A stretch of 64,000 bases of DNA from Mycobacterium sp. SMC-8 (GTDB lineage Bacteria > Actinomycetota > Actinomycetes > Mycobacteriales > Mycobacteriaceae): the NCBI RefSeq assembly GCF_025263565.1, contig NZ_CP079865.1, positions 6,324,001-6,388,000 on the forward strand. Reading direction: 5' to 3'. Under the pieces are notes generated by a model. That model made no database searches. It was given only the letters and a program-made list of their open reading frames with translations, and was not told the DNA's origin. Made by a program: the position numbers and the translations under genes. Below, piece by piece: positions 17,560-30,518 of this stretch. Numbering within the stretch: the first letter of the stretch is position 1; every line of letters starts with the position of its first letter.

Positions 17560-19346
17560 CCGCGCGCGTGCTTGCCCCGCGCGCCGCTCGCCCCGTCGCC
17601 GTCGCCGTCGTGTGGAAGATGAAAGCCGTTGCGGCCATTACGGTCCGGCTCGTCGTCGACCATCAGCTGATCGAGGATGCTGCGCCATTCCCGGTCCGGA
17701 TCGGGAATGGCAACCGGGCGCAGCACGTCGGTGTCGGCCACCACACCGCTGCGCTCCTCCCAGGGCACCTCGTACTCGATGTAGTCGTCTTCGCCGTCGG
17801 CCCAATACAGCTCGTGGTCCGGGTCGTACCCCGGGCCCGGATCGGACTGCGGGTCCGGTTCGGTGACGGACTCGGCAGCGGCCTGCGACACCGACCGGAT
17901 CAGGTCCATCAGGAACAGCGCCGCGACGACGCCGAAGAGCGCGACGAACGCCGGCAGCAGCATCGACTGCGACATCGCCGCGGCGAACGGCGCGTGCAGG
18001 AACTCGGGCAACCGCGCCACCTGGCCCTCACCCTGCGGGGGCCCGCCTGCGCCGCCCGGGAGCTTGGCCGACAGCTCGGAGGCCATCAGCGCCGCCATGC
18101 CCGCACTGCCCAGCACCGAACCCACCTGCCGGGTGGTGTTGTAGACACCGGAACCGGCACCGGCCAGCTGCGGGGGCAGATTCCTGGTCGCCGTCGCCGC
18201 CAGCGGCGACCAGATGAACGCCATCGCCACGCCCATCGCCGTCAGCGGCAGCACCAGCCGCCAGATCGGGGTGGTGGGCGTCATCTCGATGGACAGCCAC
18301 GTCAGGCCGATCGCCATCAGGGAGAAGCCGAACCCGACCACCGAGCGCGGATGGGCCCGGTCGACGATGCGGCCCACCACCGGCGCCAGCACACCGGTCG
18401 CGACGGCCATCGGCGCGGTCAGCACCGCCGCCTGCGTCGGGGTCAGGCCACATACCGCCTGCGCGTAGAACATCAGCGGCAGGATCATCCCGGTGGCGAC
18501 GAACCCGATCGTCGCCACCCCGAGGTTGGACATCGAGAAGTTCCGGTCCCGGAAGATGATCAGCGGTATCAGCGGTTCGCCGGTGTTGATCGACTGCCAG
18601 TACACGAACACCACCATCACCGCGACACCGACGGCGACGGTGGCCCAGATCCAGGCGGCCCAGTGGTGGGCCTGGCCTTCCTGCAGCGCGAACACGATCA
18701 GGAACATGCCGACCCCGGACAGCACCACCCCGGGCAGATCGAGGCGCTGCCGGCGCTGAGTCGGCAGCGACGGCACCAGATACACCGCCAGGGCCAAGCC
18801 CACGATGCCCACCGGCACGTTGACGATGAAGATCCACTGCCAGCCCAGCGTGTCCACCAGCACCCCGCCGGCCAGCGGTCCGGCCAGCGTCGCGACTCCG
18901 GCGGTGGCGCCCCACACGCTCATCGCCACGCCGCGGTTGTGCGCCGGGAAGGTGCGGGTGATCACCGTCAGTGTCTGCGGGGTGAGCAGCGCCGCGCCCA
19001 CGCCCTGTAGCACCCGGGCGGCGACCAGCATGGCGATGCTGTCCGAAAGCCCGCACCACAGCGATGCGACCGTGAACACCGCCAGACCGAGCAGGTACAT
19101 GGTCTTGGGCCCGTACCGGTCCCCGAGCCGGCCGGCGACCAGCAGCGGCACGGCGTAGGCCAGCAGGTAGGCGCTGGTCACCCAGATCACCGCGTCGTAG
19201 TCGACGTTCAACTGGGCCATGATCGCCGGATTGGCGACGGGCACGATCGTCGCGTCGACCAGGATCATGAAGAACCCGACCAGCAGTGCCCACAACGCGT
19301 GCCAGGGGTTGGCACCCCTGGCACGCGGCGTCACGGTTTCGAACAT
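17556..19346 (-). CDS. DHA2-type MFS drug exporter (EmrB/QacA)
   Basis: A 596-aa inner-membrane transporter with about 14 predicted membrane segments, in the position of Rv1250. Motif A appears as [10 protein letters not shown] near residue 78, and motif C-like [10 protein letters not shown] near 163. A cytoplasmic C-terminal tail of about 90 residues is rich in Asp, Glu, Gly and Arg and ends in a Gly/Lys/Arg run, longer than usual for the family. Family role: proton-coupled export of drugs and dyes. ATG at 19346 gives the normal N-terminus. No operator could be recognised in the 100 bp upstream. Confidence 0.9.
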   Translation of the reverse strand: MFETVTPRARGANPWHALWALLVGFFMILVDATIVPVANPAIMAQLNVDYDAVIWVTSAYLLAYAVPLLVAGRLGDRYGPKTMYLLGLAVFTVASLWCGLSDSIAMLVAARVLQGVGAALLTPQTLTVITRTFPAHNRGVAMSVWGATAGVATLAGPLAGGVLVDTLGWQWIFIVNVPVGIVGLALAVYLVPSLPTQRRQRLDLPGVVLSGVGMFLIVFALQEGQAHHWAAWIWATVAVGVAVMVVFVYWQSINTGEPLIPLIIFRDRNFSMSNLGVATIGFVATGMILPLMFYAQAVCGLTPTQAAVLTAPMAVATGVLAPVVGRIVDRAHPRSVVGFGFSLMAIGLTWLSIEMTPTTPIWRLVLPLTAMGVAMAFIWSPLAATATRNLPPQLAGAGSGVYNTTRQVGSVLGSAGMAALMASELSAKLPGGAGGPPQGEGQVARLPEFLHAPFAAAMSQSMLLPAFVALFGVVAALFLMDLIRSVSQAAAESVTEPDPQSDPGPGYDPDHELYWADGEDDYIEYEVPWEERSGVVADTDVLRPVAIPDPDREWRSILDQLMVDDEPDRNGRNGFHLPHDGDGDGASGARGKHARG

Positions 19347-19447
19347 GGTGCAGTCAGCCAGAATTCACTCGGGGGGAGATGATCGTCGCGCCTGACGCTA
19401 CGGTCCGGCGGAAGCCCCGACAAGTCAGCGCGCGGACGCCCGCGCGC

Positions 19448-20716
19448 TCAGGCGGACTCGGCGACCGCCTCCTCGGTGACGGCGGCCGGTGACGGGTTGC
19501 GGTGCACGCCGGTCAGCAGCAGCGCGGTCAATGCGACGAGGACACCGGCGGCCATCACGACGGCCATCGCGAGCTCGTCGTTGCCCAGCACCCCGACCAC
19601 CGGCGCGATCGCCGCTCCCATCCCGAACTGCACGGCGCCGAGCAGCGCTGCGGCGGTGCCCGCGGCATCGGGGTGGCGCATCAGAGCGACTGCGGGCGCG
19701 TTCGGGATCACCAGGCCCATCGCGGCCAGGATGGCCCACACGGGGATCACGAAACCGAACAGCCCGCCGACGTGCGCGGCGGCCAGCGCGACGAACACCG
19801 CGCCGGACACCGAAGCCGCGACCAGCGCCCACAGCATGATCTGCTGCGGGGTGAACCTTTTGAGCAGTACGACGTTGCACTGGGTGGTGCCGATCAGCGC
19901 GATCGCACCGGCGCCGAACACCAGCGCGAACGCGGTCTGTCCCAGGCCGAACCGGCCCTGCAGCACGAACGAGGCACCGGCGATGTAGGCGAACAGGCCC
20001 GACATGCCCAGCGCGCCGACCATCATCAGGATCACGAACCGCACGTCGCGGAGCAGTTCCAGGTACGTCATCGCGATGCCGCGCACCTTGAGCGGACGGC
20101 GGTGGTCGACCGGAAGTGTCTCGGGCAACCCCAGCACCGCCATCACCAGCAGCGCGCCGGCGATGACCACGAGCGCGGCGAACACCCAGTGCCACGAGCC
20201 GTGCAGCAGTACCGCGGCGCCCAGCGACGGCGCCAGCACCGGCGCGACACCCAGCACCAGCATCAACCTCGACATGACCGTCGCGGCGGCGTTGTCCTTG
20301 TAGAGGTCACCGACGACCGCGATCGCGACCACCATGCCGGCCGCGGCACCCATGCCCTGCAGTCCGCGGGCGATGCCGAGCACGGTGATGTTGGTCGCGA
20401 ACAGGCACAGCAGCGAGGCGGCCATGTGCACCACGATGCCGGCGAACAGCGGCCTGCGGCGGCCCAGCGAGTCCGACAGCGGACCGATGACCAGCTGCCC
20501 GATCGCCAGGCCCGCCAGTGTGCCGGTCAGCGTGAGCTGGGTGACCGACGAGGACACCGAGAGCTCCTCACCGATCCTCGGCAGGGCCGGCAGATACATG
20601 TCGATGGTCAGCGGGCCCAACGCCACGAGTAGTCCGAGCACCACGATCATCCGGGTGCGGTTCGGCGGAGCTTCGAGCACGGTTTGCCTCACATCCACGT
20701 CCGGGGATATTGCCAC
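19448..20716 (-). CDS. Bcr/CflA-family MFS drug exporter
   Basis: A 12-helix MFS pump of about 422 aa (DHA1, Bcr/CflA subgroup, known for bicyclomycin, chloramphenicol and sulfonamide export). The N-terminus has the diagnostic G-P-L-T-I-D-M-Y-L-P-A-L-P, followed by motif A G-P-L-S-D-S-L-G-R-R-R. The frame is open to 20872, which would overlap the divergent gene at 20857; I prefer GTG at 20716, about 30 residues before the first helix, but the exact start is uncertain. It forms a tandem with the DHA2 pump, separated by 101 bp. It is not part of the M. tuberculosis order as I recall it. Confidence 0.83.
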   Translation of the reverse strand: MAISPDVDVRQTVLEAPPNRTRMIVVLGLLVALGPLTIDMYLPALPRIGEELSVSSSVTQLTLTGTLAGLAIGQLVIGPLSDSLGRRRPLFAGIVVHMAASLLCLFATNITVLGIARGLQGMGAAAGMVVAIAVVGDLYKDNAAATVMSRLMLVLGVAPVLAPSLGAAVLLHGSWHWVFAALVVIAGALLVMAVLGLPETLPVDHRRPLKVRGIAMTYLELLRDVRFVILMMVGALGMSGLFAYIAGASFVLQGRFGLGQTAFALVFGAGAIALIGTTQCNVVLLKRFTPQQIMLWALVAASVSGAVFVALAAAHVGGLFGFVIPVWAILAAMGLVIPNAPAVALMRHPDAAGTAAALLGAVQFGMGAAIAPVVGVLGNDELAMAVVMAAGVLVALTALLLTGVHRNPSPAAVTEEAVAESA

Positions 20717-20821
20717 TGTTTGGTTAGCGACACTTCCCAATAATTTCTTCCCCGGATCGCCGACCGAGACCGCGATCACATCCGGGCACGTGGCCGCCGT
20801 CGCCGTTCGTTGTCTACGCGT

Positions 20822-20827
20822 TAGCCT
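20822..20827 (+). promoter_or_regulatory. -10 element TAGCCT upstream of the Rv1249c-like gene
   Basis: TAGCCT fits TANNNT. The transcript would start near 20834, giving a 23-nt leader that carries the ribosome binding site GGGAGG before the ATG at 20857. Confidence 0.45.
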
Positions 20828-20856
20828 GAGATCAGGTTCACAGGGAGGACGCACCC

Positions 20857-21597
20857 ATGAGTGCCAAGTCACGAGCCAAGAATCCGCCCGCGGTCGTCGA
20901 CGAGGATCCGGGCGTCGCCGCCAAGGCGCTCTCCCAGATCATCGAGCGCGGAGCCCGCGTGCAGGGGCCGGCCGTCAAGGCCTACGTGGAGAGGTTGCGG
21001 CACAGCGATCCCGGAGCCGGCCCCGCCGAGATCATCGCCAGGCTGGACAAGCAGTACATGGCGACGGTGACGGCCAGCGGCGCGGCGGTCGGGTCCGCCG
21101 CCGCGTATCCCGGCATCGGCACCTTGGTCGCGATGTCGGCCGTGGCCGGCGAGACCGTGGTCTTCCTCGAGGCGACGGCGCTGTATGTGCTCGCCGTCGC
21201 CGAGGTGCACGGCATCCCCGCCGAACACCGCGAGCGCCGCCGCGCGCTCGTGCTGTCGGTGCTCGTCGGCGAGGACAGCAAGCGCGCGGTGGCCGACCTC
21301 ATCGGTCCGCGTCGCACCAGCGGAGCGTGGGTGTCCGACGGCGCTGCGACGCTGCCGCTGCCTGCCCTGTCCACGCTGAACTCACGGCTGCTGCGGTATT
21401 TCGTCAAGCGCTACACGCTCAAGCGCGGCGCGTTGGCGTTCGGCAAGATGCTGCCCGTCGGGATCGGCGCCGTCGTCGGCGGTGTCGGCAACCGGTTGAT
21501 GGGCAAGAGGATCGTCGGCAACGCGCACAAGGCGTTCGGCGAGCCGCCGACCCGCTGGCCCTCCCTGCTGCATCTGCTGCCCCCACAACGTTCGTAG
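20857..21597 (+). CDS. Conserved hypothetical membrane-associated protein (Rv1249c-like)
   Basis: A 246-aa protein in the position of Rv1249c, directly before kgd. The ATG follows a strong GGGAGG. A hydrophilic N-terminus leads to a glycine/alanine-rich amphipathic central stretch (about residues 72-115, G-A-A-V-G-S-A-A-A-Y-P-G-I-G-T) and a second Gly-rich segment near 200-215; both resemble EcsC-like membrane-inserting regions rather than classic helices. No catalytic motif is seen. The function is unknown. Conservation next to kgd may reflect co-expression only. Confidence 0.75.
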   Translation: MSAKSRAKNPPAVVDEDPGVAAKALSQIIERGARVQGPAVKAYVERLRHSDPGAGPAEIIARLDKQYMATVTASGAAVGSAAAYPGIGTLVAMSAVAGETVVFLEATALYVLAVAEVHGIPAEHRERRRALVLSVLVGEDSKRAVADLIGPRRTSGAWVSDGAATLPLPALSTLNSRLLRYFVKRYTLKRGALAFGKMLPVGIGAVVGGVGNRLMGKRIVGNAHKAFGEPPTRWPSLLHLLPPQRS

Positions 21598-21695
21598 CGC
21601 GCCCCGGCGGGCATCCGACTCGCCGCAGCCGGTCCTCGCTGCGTGACCGCAATGACCATAAGTACGTTGCCTGGTCGGGTCGGTGACGGAAGCGC

Positions 21696-21701
21696 TAGCC
21701 T
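21696..21701 (+). promoter_or_regulatory. -10 element TAGCCT upstream of kgd
   Basis: TAGCCT fits TANNNT and would start transcription near 21708, giving a leader of about 95 nt before the GTG at 21804. The rest of the 206-bp gap shows no other clear signal. Confidence 0.4.
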
Positions 21702-21803
21702 TGAGGCGGCTGAAACGCGGGTAACCGCACACCGGGTCGAAAAGGGGTGGCCGGCTGCCGCGGGGTGCTGGCCCGAAGCGAAGAATTGAGGCGAAAAGCA
21801 GCC

Positions 21804-25643
<3,840 letters not shown>

Positions 25644-25688
25644 GGACCGAGGGCCGCCTCCTGCCCCGGCGCGCTTCTTCCGGCGAGC

Positions 25689-25740
25689 GTGCGTGTTTGC
25701 AGCCGACACGCCGTGGATCGTGCGCACTTTGCGCACGGTC
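25689..25740. repeat. Intergenic palindromic repeat, family 1, copy A
   Basis: A 52-bp element containing an inverted core (GTGCGTGT...ACACGC) and a second inverted pair (GTGCGCA...TGCGCAC). It matches copy B at 27126-27177, in opposite orientation, at 40 of 52 positions. It lies between the convergent kgd and DUF732 genes, where it could act as a terminator or REP-like element. Confidence 0.65.
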
Positions 25741-25783
25741 ACGGTCGGCTGCGGGCGCGGCCGGACGGGCCGCCGATGTTCTC

Positions 25784-26137
25784 TCAGCGGAAGAACGAGA
25801 ACGGCACACCGTCGGTGAGCGCATTGACCGCGCGCGGGCAGAAGATCTGAATGGCCAAGCCGGTGAACATGGTCGCGGGCCCCAGCGGGCGCCCGAGCGC
25901 GTCGGCGACGTCGGCCGCCACATTCGCCGCGTTCTGCCCCGGTTCGGCGAGCATCGGGCACACCGACTGGCCGACTCGCATCGCGGTGGCCGGATCGATG
26001 TCGCCGAGGCGGTAGTGCTGCAACGTCGACAGGAAGACGTCGTTCGCGGTGTCGGCGTGGACCGGGGCCGCGGTGAGCGTCGCGGCCGCGGCGGCCGACG
26101 CGCACAGCGCTGCGACGGCCGGGTAGGTCAACTTCAT
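25784..26137 (-). CDS. DUF732-type small secreted protein
   Basis: A 117-aa protein with a clear Sec signal peptide: M-K-L-T-Y, an alanine-rich hydrophobic core, and a cleavage site around P-V-H-A-D. The mature domain (D-x-x-F-L-x-T-L, G-x-x-x-C-P-M-L, final C near residue 101) fits the mycobacterial DUF732 family, with two cysteines that may pair. The frame opens further upstream, but ATG at 26137 is the only start giving a signal peptide. Its function is unknown, as for the family. The gene is divergent from the SDR gene. Confidence 0.75.
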   Translation of the reverse strand: MKLTYPAVAALCASAAAAATLTAAPVHADTANDVFLSTLQHYRLGDIDPATAMRVGQSVCPMLAEPGQNAANVAADVADALGRPLGPATMFTGLAIQIFCPRAVNALTDGVPFSFFR

Positions 26138-26192
26138 ACCCGGACTGTCGTCGCGACGGCTCCGGTCATTACCGCCGTGACCCATTCCGCAT

Positions 26193-26209
26193 CGGTACCC
26201 GCGGTACCG
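26193..26209. promoter_or_regulatory. Palindrome CGGTACC-N3-GGTACCG, possible operator
   Basis: A perfect 7-bp inverted repeat with a 3-nt spacer. It sits immediately before a possible -10 (TAAGCT at 26211) of the SDR gene. The position suits a dimeric repressor; the regulator is unknown. Confidence 0.4.
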
Positions 26210-26258
26210 GTAAGCTCGCACCAACTCAACACGCGTAGAACACCACGAGGGAGTTGAC

Positions 26259-27146
26259 ATGGAGGGCTTTGCCGGAAAGGTCGTCGTCGTGACCGGCGCC
26301 GGATCGGGTATCGGTCAGGCGCTGGCGATCGAACTGGGGCGCTCCGGCGCGCACGTGGCGATCAGCGACGTCGACACCGAGGGCCTGGCGGTCACCGAGG
26401 AGCGGCTCAAGGCGATCGGCGCCCAGGTGAAGGCCGACCGCCTCAATGTGAGCGAACGCGAAGCGTTCCTGCTCTACGCCGACAGCGTCGCCGAGCACTT
26501 CGGCAAGGTCAACCAGATCTACAACAACGCCGGCATCGCGTTCACCGGCGACATCGAGGTCAGCCAGTTCAAGGACATGGAACGGGTGATGGACGTCGAC
26601 TACTGGGGTGTGGTCAACGGCACCAAGGCGTTCCTGCCGCACCTGATCGCCTCCGGCGACGGACACGTCGTCAACGTCTCGAGCGTCTTCGGCCTGTTCT
26701 CGGTGCCCGGCCAGGCGGCGTACAACTCCGCGAAGTTCGCCGTTCGCGGCTTCACCGAAGCACTGCGTCAGGAGATGGCACTGGCCGGACATCCGGTCAA
26801 GGTGTCGTGTGTGCACCCCGGCGGCATCAAGACCGCGATCGCACGCAACGCCACCGCCGCCGAGGGGCTCGACGCCGAGGAACTGGCCAAGACCTTCGAC
26901 AAGAAACTCGCCAGCACGACCCCGGAGAAAGCCGCCAAGATCATCCTCGACGGCGTGCGCAAGAACAAGGCCCGCATTTTGGTGGGCAACGACGCGAAGA
27001 TGTTCGAGATCGTCATCCGCGTCGTCGGCGCCGGATACCAGAGCCTGTTCCCCAAGGCCGTGGCCCGGCTGACACCGAAGACGAGTAGCCCGCTCGCCCT
27101 CTCGAGCGTGCGGAGCCGGCGCGACGAGCGTGCGGAAAGTGCCTGA
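26259..27146 (+). CDS. Short-chain dehydrogenase/reductase (Rv1245c-like)
   Basis: A 295-aa NAD(P)-dependent oxidoreductase of the classical SDR fold. The cofactor motif T-G-A-G-S-G-I-G is at residues 12-19, N-N-A-G near 89, and the catalytic S-S...Y-x-x-x-K is seen as V-S-S-V and Y-N-S-A-K near 143-160. The ATG follows GAGGGAG. The substrate is unknown; related mycobacterial SDRs act on lipids or sterols. The last 15-20 residues (S-S-V-R-S-R-R-D-E-R-A-E-S-A) are encoded by sequence belonging to or next to repeat copy B, so the tail looks like an extension gained from the repeat. It converges on lpqZ. Confidence 0.88.
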   Translation: MEGFAGKVVVVTGAGSGIGQALAIELGRSGAHVAISDVDTEGLAVTEERLKAIGAQVKADRLNVSEREAFLLYADSVAEHFGKVNQIYNNAGIAFTGDIEVSQFKDMERVMDVDYWGVVNGTKAFLPHLIASGDGHVVNVSSVFGLFSVPGQAAYNSAKFAVRGFTEALRQEMALAGHPVKVSCVHPGGIKTAIARNATAAEGLDAEELAKTFDKKLASTTPEKAAKIILDGVRKNKARILVGNDAKMFEIVIRVVGAGYQSLFPKAVARLTPKTSSPLALSSVRSRRDERAESA

Positions 27147-27177
27147 TCTCGACGGCGTGTCCGCCGCAGACACGCAC
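27126..27177. repeat. Intergenic palindromic repeat, family 1, copy B
   Basis: A 52-bp element, inverted relative to copy A at 25689-25740 and identical at 40 of 52 positions. It overlaps the last codons and stop of the SDR gene and contains the hairpin GCGTGTC-CGCCGCA-GACACGC, which could end transcription between the convergent SDR and lpqZ genes. Confidence 0.65.
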
Positions 27178-27197
27178 GGTCGCGGTGAGGGCCAGGC

Positions 27198-28091
27198 TCA
27201 GTTGCCGATGCCGAGTGGGTGGGCGTCGAGCCACTGCCCGGCCACCAGACCCGGCTCGGTGCCCTCGGCGACCATGCGTCGCATGTCCGCCAGCGAACCG
27301 GTGTCCAGCACACCGGCGATCTCGTTGAGTGCCAGCACCTGAGACTCGGTCAGCTCGTTGCGCCGATACAGCGGGACCAGGTTCTCGGCGCGGATCAACG
27401 CCGTCTTGTCCGACAGCACCACGACCTGCGAGGGCACATCGGGAGCCGCCGTCGTCGTCCACGCCGCGTCGATCTGCCCGGCCCGGAGCGCGGCGAACAT
27501 GGCGTCGTCGTCGGCGAAGGACCGCGCCGGTGCCAAGGAGCACGTCCCCACCGTCGACGGGTGCGGCACCGCGGCGACCGCGCCGAGCGAGATTCCCTCG
27601 CAGCGGCGGGCCATCGCGCCGACGTCGCGACCGCCCCAGTCGTCCGCCGTCTGTTCGGTGACCGCCACGGCCGGCTTGTCCTCGGCCGAGGTGGTGTAGT
27701 CACCGGCGGCGACCCCCTCGGGCAGCACCGACAACAGAGTGCGGTAGACCTGCACATCCGACCGCGCCGCGGAGTCGGGCGCGAACCGCGCCAGCAGCGT
27801 TCCGGTGAACCCGGGAGCCACCTGCACCTCGTCCCGGTCGAGCGATTCGAGCGGGTCATCGGCCACCGTCACGTGTGCCGGGTTCCCGTAATAACGCAGC
27901 GCCGCCGCATACAGGTGGGCGATCAGCTGCGATTCCGGATCGGCCGGCGAGCCGACCGGGATCGACGGGGGCGACGACTGGCCACCGCACCCGGCCAGTA
28001 TCCCACCGGCCATCACCACGGCCGCCAGCCGCAGCAAGGGGCCCCGAAAACTGTTGCGGCTCAGTCGACTAGTCCTCAGAGGCGGCGGCAA
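27198..28091 (-). CDS. lpqZ: LpqZ-like lipoprotein, glycine-betaine/osmoprotectant binding family
   Basis: A 297-aa lipoprotein in the position of Rv1244. The N-terminal signal has an Arg-rich start, a hydrophobic run and lipobox I-L-A-G-C near residue 35. The mature part belongs to the OpuAC/ProX substrate-binding fold (D-E-V-Q-V-A-P-G-F-T-G-T-L-L is typical of the ligand pocket side). The TTG start at 28091 overlaps the malic enzyme stop by 23 bp; a later start just before the hydrophobic core is possible. No permease or ATPase of the system is nearby, so it may work with distant partners or have another role. Confidence 0.82.
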   Translation of the reverse strand: MPPPLRTSRLSRNSFRGPLLRLAAVVMAGGILAGCGGQSSPPSIPVGSPADPESQLIAHLYAAALRYYGNPAHVTVADDPLESLDRDEVQVAPGFTGTLLARFAPDSAARSDVQVYRTLLSVLPEGVAAGDYTTSAEDKPAVAVTEQTADDWGGRDVGAMARRCEGISLGAVAAVPHPSTVGTCSLAPARSFADDDAMFAALRAGQIDAAWTTTAAPDVPSQVVVLSDKTALIRAENLVPLYRRNELTESQVLALNEIAGVLDTGSLADMRRMVAEGTEPGLVAGQWLDAHPLGIGN

Positions 28092-29250
28092 CCGCGGCGG
28101 CCACCGCGGGGCCCACCCGCGGATCCAGTGCGCTCGGGACGATATGGTCGACGGCGAGATCGTCGCCGACGACCGAGAAGATCGCCTCGGCCGCAGCGAC
28201 CTTCATCTTCTCGGTGATGCGCCGGGCGCCGGCATCCAGCGCCCCACGGAACACCCCGGGGAAAGCCAGCACGTTGTTGATCTGGTTCGGGAAATCGCTG
28301 CGGCCGGTCGCCACCACGGCCGCGTATTTGCGGGCTGCGTCCGGATGGATCTCGGGATCGGGATTCGACAGTGCGAACACGATCCCGTTGGGCGCCATCG
28401 TCGCGATGATGTTCTCCGTGACCAGACCCGCCGACAGACCAAGGAACATGTCGGCGCCGTCGAGCGCCTCGGCGATCCCCCCGGTACGGCCGGCCGGGTT
28501 GGTGCGCTCGGCAAGCGCGGCCTTGAACGGGTTCAGGTCGTCACGGCCGGTGTGGACGATTCCCTTGGAATCGAGCACCGTGACATCGGCGATGCCCTTG
28601 GCCAGCAGGATGTTCGCGCACGCCACCCCGGCGGCGCCGGCACCGGAGATCACCACGCGCAGCGTATTCATGTCGCGGTCGAGCACCTTCGCCGCACCGT
28701 GCAGCGCGGCGAGCACCACGATCGCGGTGCCGTGCTGGTCGTCGTGCATCACCGGGCAATCCAGGGCCTCGATGACACGCCGCTCGATCTCGAAACAGCG
28801 CGGGGCGGAGATGTCCTCCAGATTCACCGCGCCGAAGCTGGGCCGCAGCCGGATCAGCGTCTCGACGATCTCGTCGGGATCGTTGGTGTCCAGCACGATC
28901 GGGATCGAGTCCAGCCCGCCGAACGTCTTGAACAGGGCGCTCTTGCCCTCCATCACCGGCAGCGACGCCGCCGCACCGATGTCCCCGAGTCCCAGCACCG
29001 CGCTGCCGTCACTGACGACCGCGACCAGCCGGTTCGCCCACGTGTACTTCGCGGCCAGCGTCTTGTCCGCCGCGATCGCCCGGCTGACCTGGGCCACACC
29101 CGGGGTGTATGCGATCGACAGCGCCCGCTGGGTGTCCAGCGGCGACTTCAGTTCGACCGAGAGCTTGCCGCCCTCGTGAGCCTCGAAGATCTCGCTGTCC
29201 TCGATGACGACCTGCGGCGTGCGCTCGACCGATCCCACTGATTCCGACAC
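28069..29250 (-). CDS. NAD(P)-dependent malic enzyme, short bacterial form
   Basis: A 393-aa malate oxidoreductase (malate to pyruvate and CO2). An N-terminal malic domain shows Y-T-P-G-V-A and the metal/catalytic region C-P-V-M-H-D-D-Q-H-G-T-A near 158-169. The NAD-binding domain carries I-S-G-A-G-A-A-G near 195-202 and the late motif A-L-S-N-P. The size matches the roughly 400-aa YtsJ-like type, not the 548-aa M. tuberculosis Mez. GTG at 29250 has TACCCT 7 nt upstream, arguing for a leaderless start; the longer open frame to 29889 runs antisense to corA. In M. tuberculosis the mdh gene (Rv1240) is in this neighbourhood instead. Confidence 0.92.
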   Translation of the reverse strand: MSESVGSVERTPQVVIEDSEIFEAHEGGKLSVELKSPLDTQRALSIAYTPGVAQVSRAIAADKTLAAKYTWANRLVAVVSDGSAVLGLGDIGAAASLPVMEGKSALFKTFGGLDSIPIVLDTNDPDEIVETLIRLRPSFGAVNLEDISAPRCFEIERRVIEALDCPVMHDDQHGTAIVVLAALHGAAKVLDRDMNTLRVVISGAGAAGVACANILLAKGIADVTVLDSKGIVHTGRDDLNPFKAALAERTNPAGRTGGIAEALDGADMFLGLSAGLVTENIIATMAPNGIVFALSNPDPEIHPDAARKYAAVVATGRSDFPNQINNVLAFPGVFRGALDAGARRITEKMKVAAAEAIFSVVGDDLAVDHIVPSALDPRVGPAVAAAVAAASED

Positions 29251-29257
29251 GGGCGTC

Positions 29258-29263
29258 AGGGTA
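29258..29263 (-). promoter_or_regulatory. -10 element TACCCT for malic enzyme
   Basis: On the minus strand TACCCT lies 7 nt before the GTG at 29250, matching the leaderless arrangement seen repeatedly in this window. Confidence 0.5.
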
Positions 29264-29394
29264 GTCCACCCCGTGAACTCACCGGAACGGGTTCCCCCGC
29301 GGTGAGGCCGACGGCGCAGCACCGGCGCGTACGATTCTCGCCGGTGCCCGAAGGGCAGGTCCGAGCCCTGCGCCCTGACGAGGGGAGGTCGCAC

Positions 29395-30510
29395 ATGCCG
29401 GCGTTCCGTGCGTTGCCGCCGTCGATGGGCCGTCCTACCGGCAAGGCGCGCGGTGCAGGTCAGGACGGTCCGGACGCGAGACGAATCCACCTCCCGGTTT
29501 CGCAGGCGATGGTCGACTGCGGCGTCTACTCCGAAGGCCAGCGGTTGCCCGGCAAGTACACCCACGCCGCCGCGCTGGCCAAGGTGCACGACCTCGAAGC
29601 CGAAGGGAAAGCGGCCTTCGTCTGGATCGGTCTGCACGAACCCGACGAACAACAGATGCAGACCGTCGCCGACGTCTTCGGCCTGCACGAACTGGCCGTC
29701 GAGGACGCCGTACACGCCCACCAGCGCCCGAAACTCGAGCGCTACGACGACATGCTGTTTTTGGTCCTCAAGACCGTCACCTATGTCGAGCACGACTCGA
29801 TGGCCAAGGCCCGGGAGATCGTCGAGACCGGCGAGGTCATGATCTTCGTCGGCAAGGACTACGTCGTCACCGTGCGCCACGGTGAACACGGCGGGCTCGC
29901 GGGGGTGCGCAAACGCCTGGAGAGCTCACCGGCGAATCTGAGGCTCGGCCCGCACGCGGTGATGCACGCGATCGCCGATCAGGTCGTCGACACCTACCTC
30001 GACGTGACCGATCTGATCGAGAACGACATCGACGCCATGGAAGAGGACATCTTCTCGCCGCAGGCGCGCACCGACATCGAGAGCATCTACCTGCTCAAAC
30101 GTGAGGTCGTCGAACTGCGGCGGGCCGTCAGCCCGCTGGCCACCGATCTGCAGAGCATCGGCAGCGACCACGCCGACCTGGTCGACGCCGAGATCCGCCG
30201 CTACATGCGCGACGTCCTCGACCACACCATCAAAGCCGCCGACCGCATCGCCAGCTTCGACGAGATGCTGAGCTCGATGGTGCAGGCCGCGCTCGGTAAA
30301 GTCGCGATGCAGCAGAACGTCGACATGCGCAAGATCTCGGCCTGGGTCGCCATCGCCGCCGTACCCACCGCGATGGCCGGCATCTACGGCATGAACTTCG
30401 ATGCGATGCCTGAATTGCACTGGGAATTCGGCTATCCGATGATCCTGCTGGTGATGGCCACGGTGTGCGTGCTGCTGTACCGCAACTTCCGGCGCAACAA
30501 CTGGCTCTGA
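29395..30510 (+). CDS. corA: CorA-family magnesium/cobalt transporter
   Basis: A 371-aa divalent cation channel of the inner membrane, orthologous to Rv1239c. A long cytoplasmic N-terminal domain and a stalk helix lead to two C-terminal membrane helices. The diagnostic Y-G-M-N loop is at about residue 333, at the end of the first helix, followed by the acidic-aromatic loop M-P-E-L-H-W. The ATG at 29395 follows GGGGAGG; the frame is open further upstream but without a ribosome binding site. It is expected to be a pentamer gated by Mg. It is divergent from the malic enzyme gene. Confidence 0.93.
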   Translation: MPAFRALPPSMGRPTGKARGAGQDGPDARRIHLPVSQAMVDCGVYSEGQRLPGKYTHAAALAKVHDLEAEGKAAFVWIGLHEPDEQQMQTVADVFGLHELAVEDAVHAHQRPKLERYDDMLFLVLKTVTYVEHDSMAKAREIVETGEVMIFVGKDYVVTVRHGEHGGLAGVRKRLESSPANLRLGPHAVMHAIADQVVDTYLDVTDLIENDIDAMEEDIFSPQARTDIESIYLLKREVVELRRAVSPLATDLQSIGSDHADLVDAEIRRYMRDVLDHTIKAADRIASFDEMLSSMVQAALGKVAMQQNVDMRKISAWVAIAAVPTAMAGIYGMNFDAMPELHWEFGYPMILLVMATVCVLLYRNFRRNNWL

Positions 30511-30518
30511 TTCTCGTC

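Noticed and set aside
29251..29394. Magnesium-sensing riboswitch before corA
   Set aside because: The gap is only 144 bp, shared with a divergent gene, and shows no M-box or ykoK-like conserved blocks.
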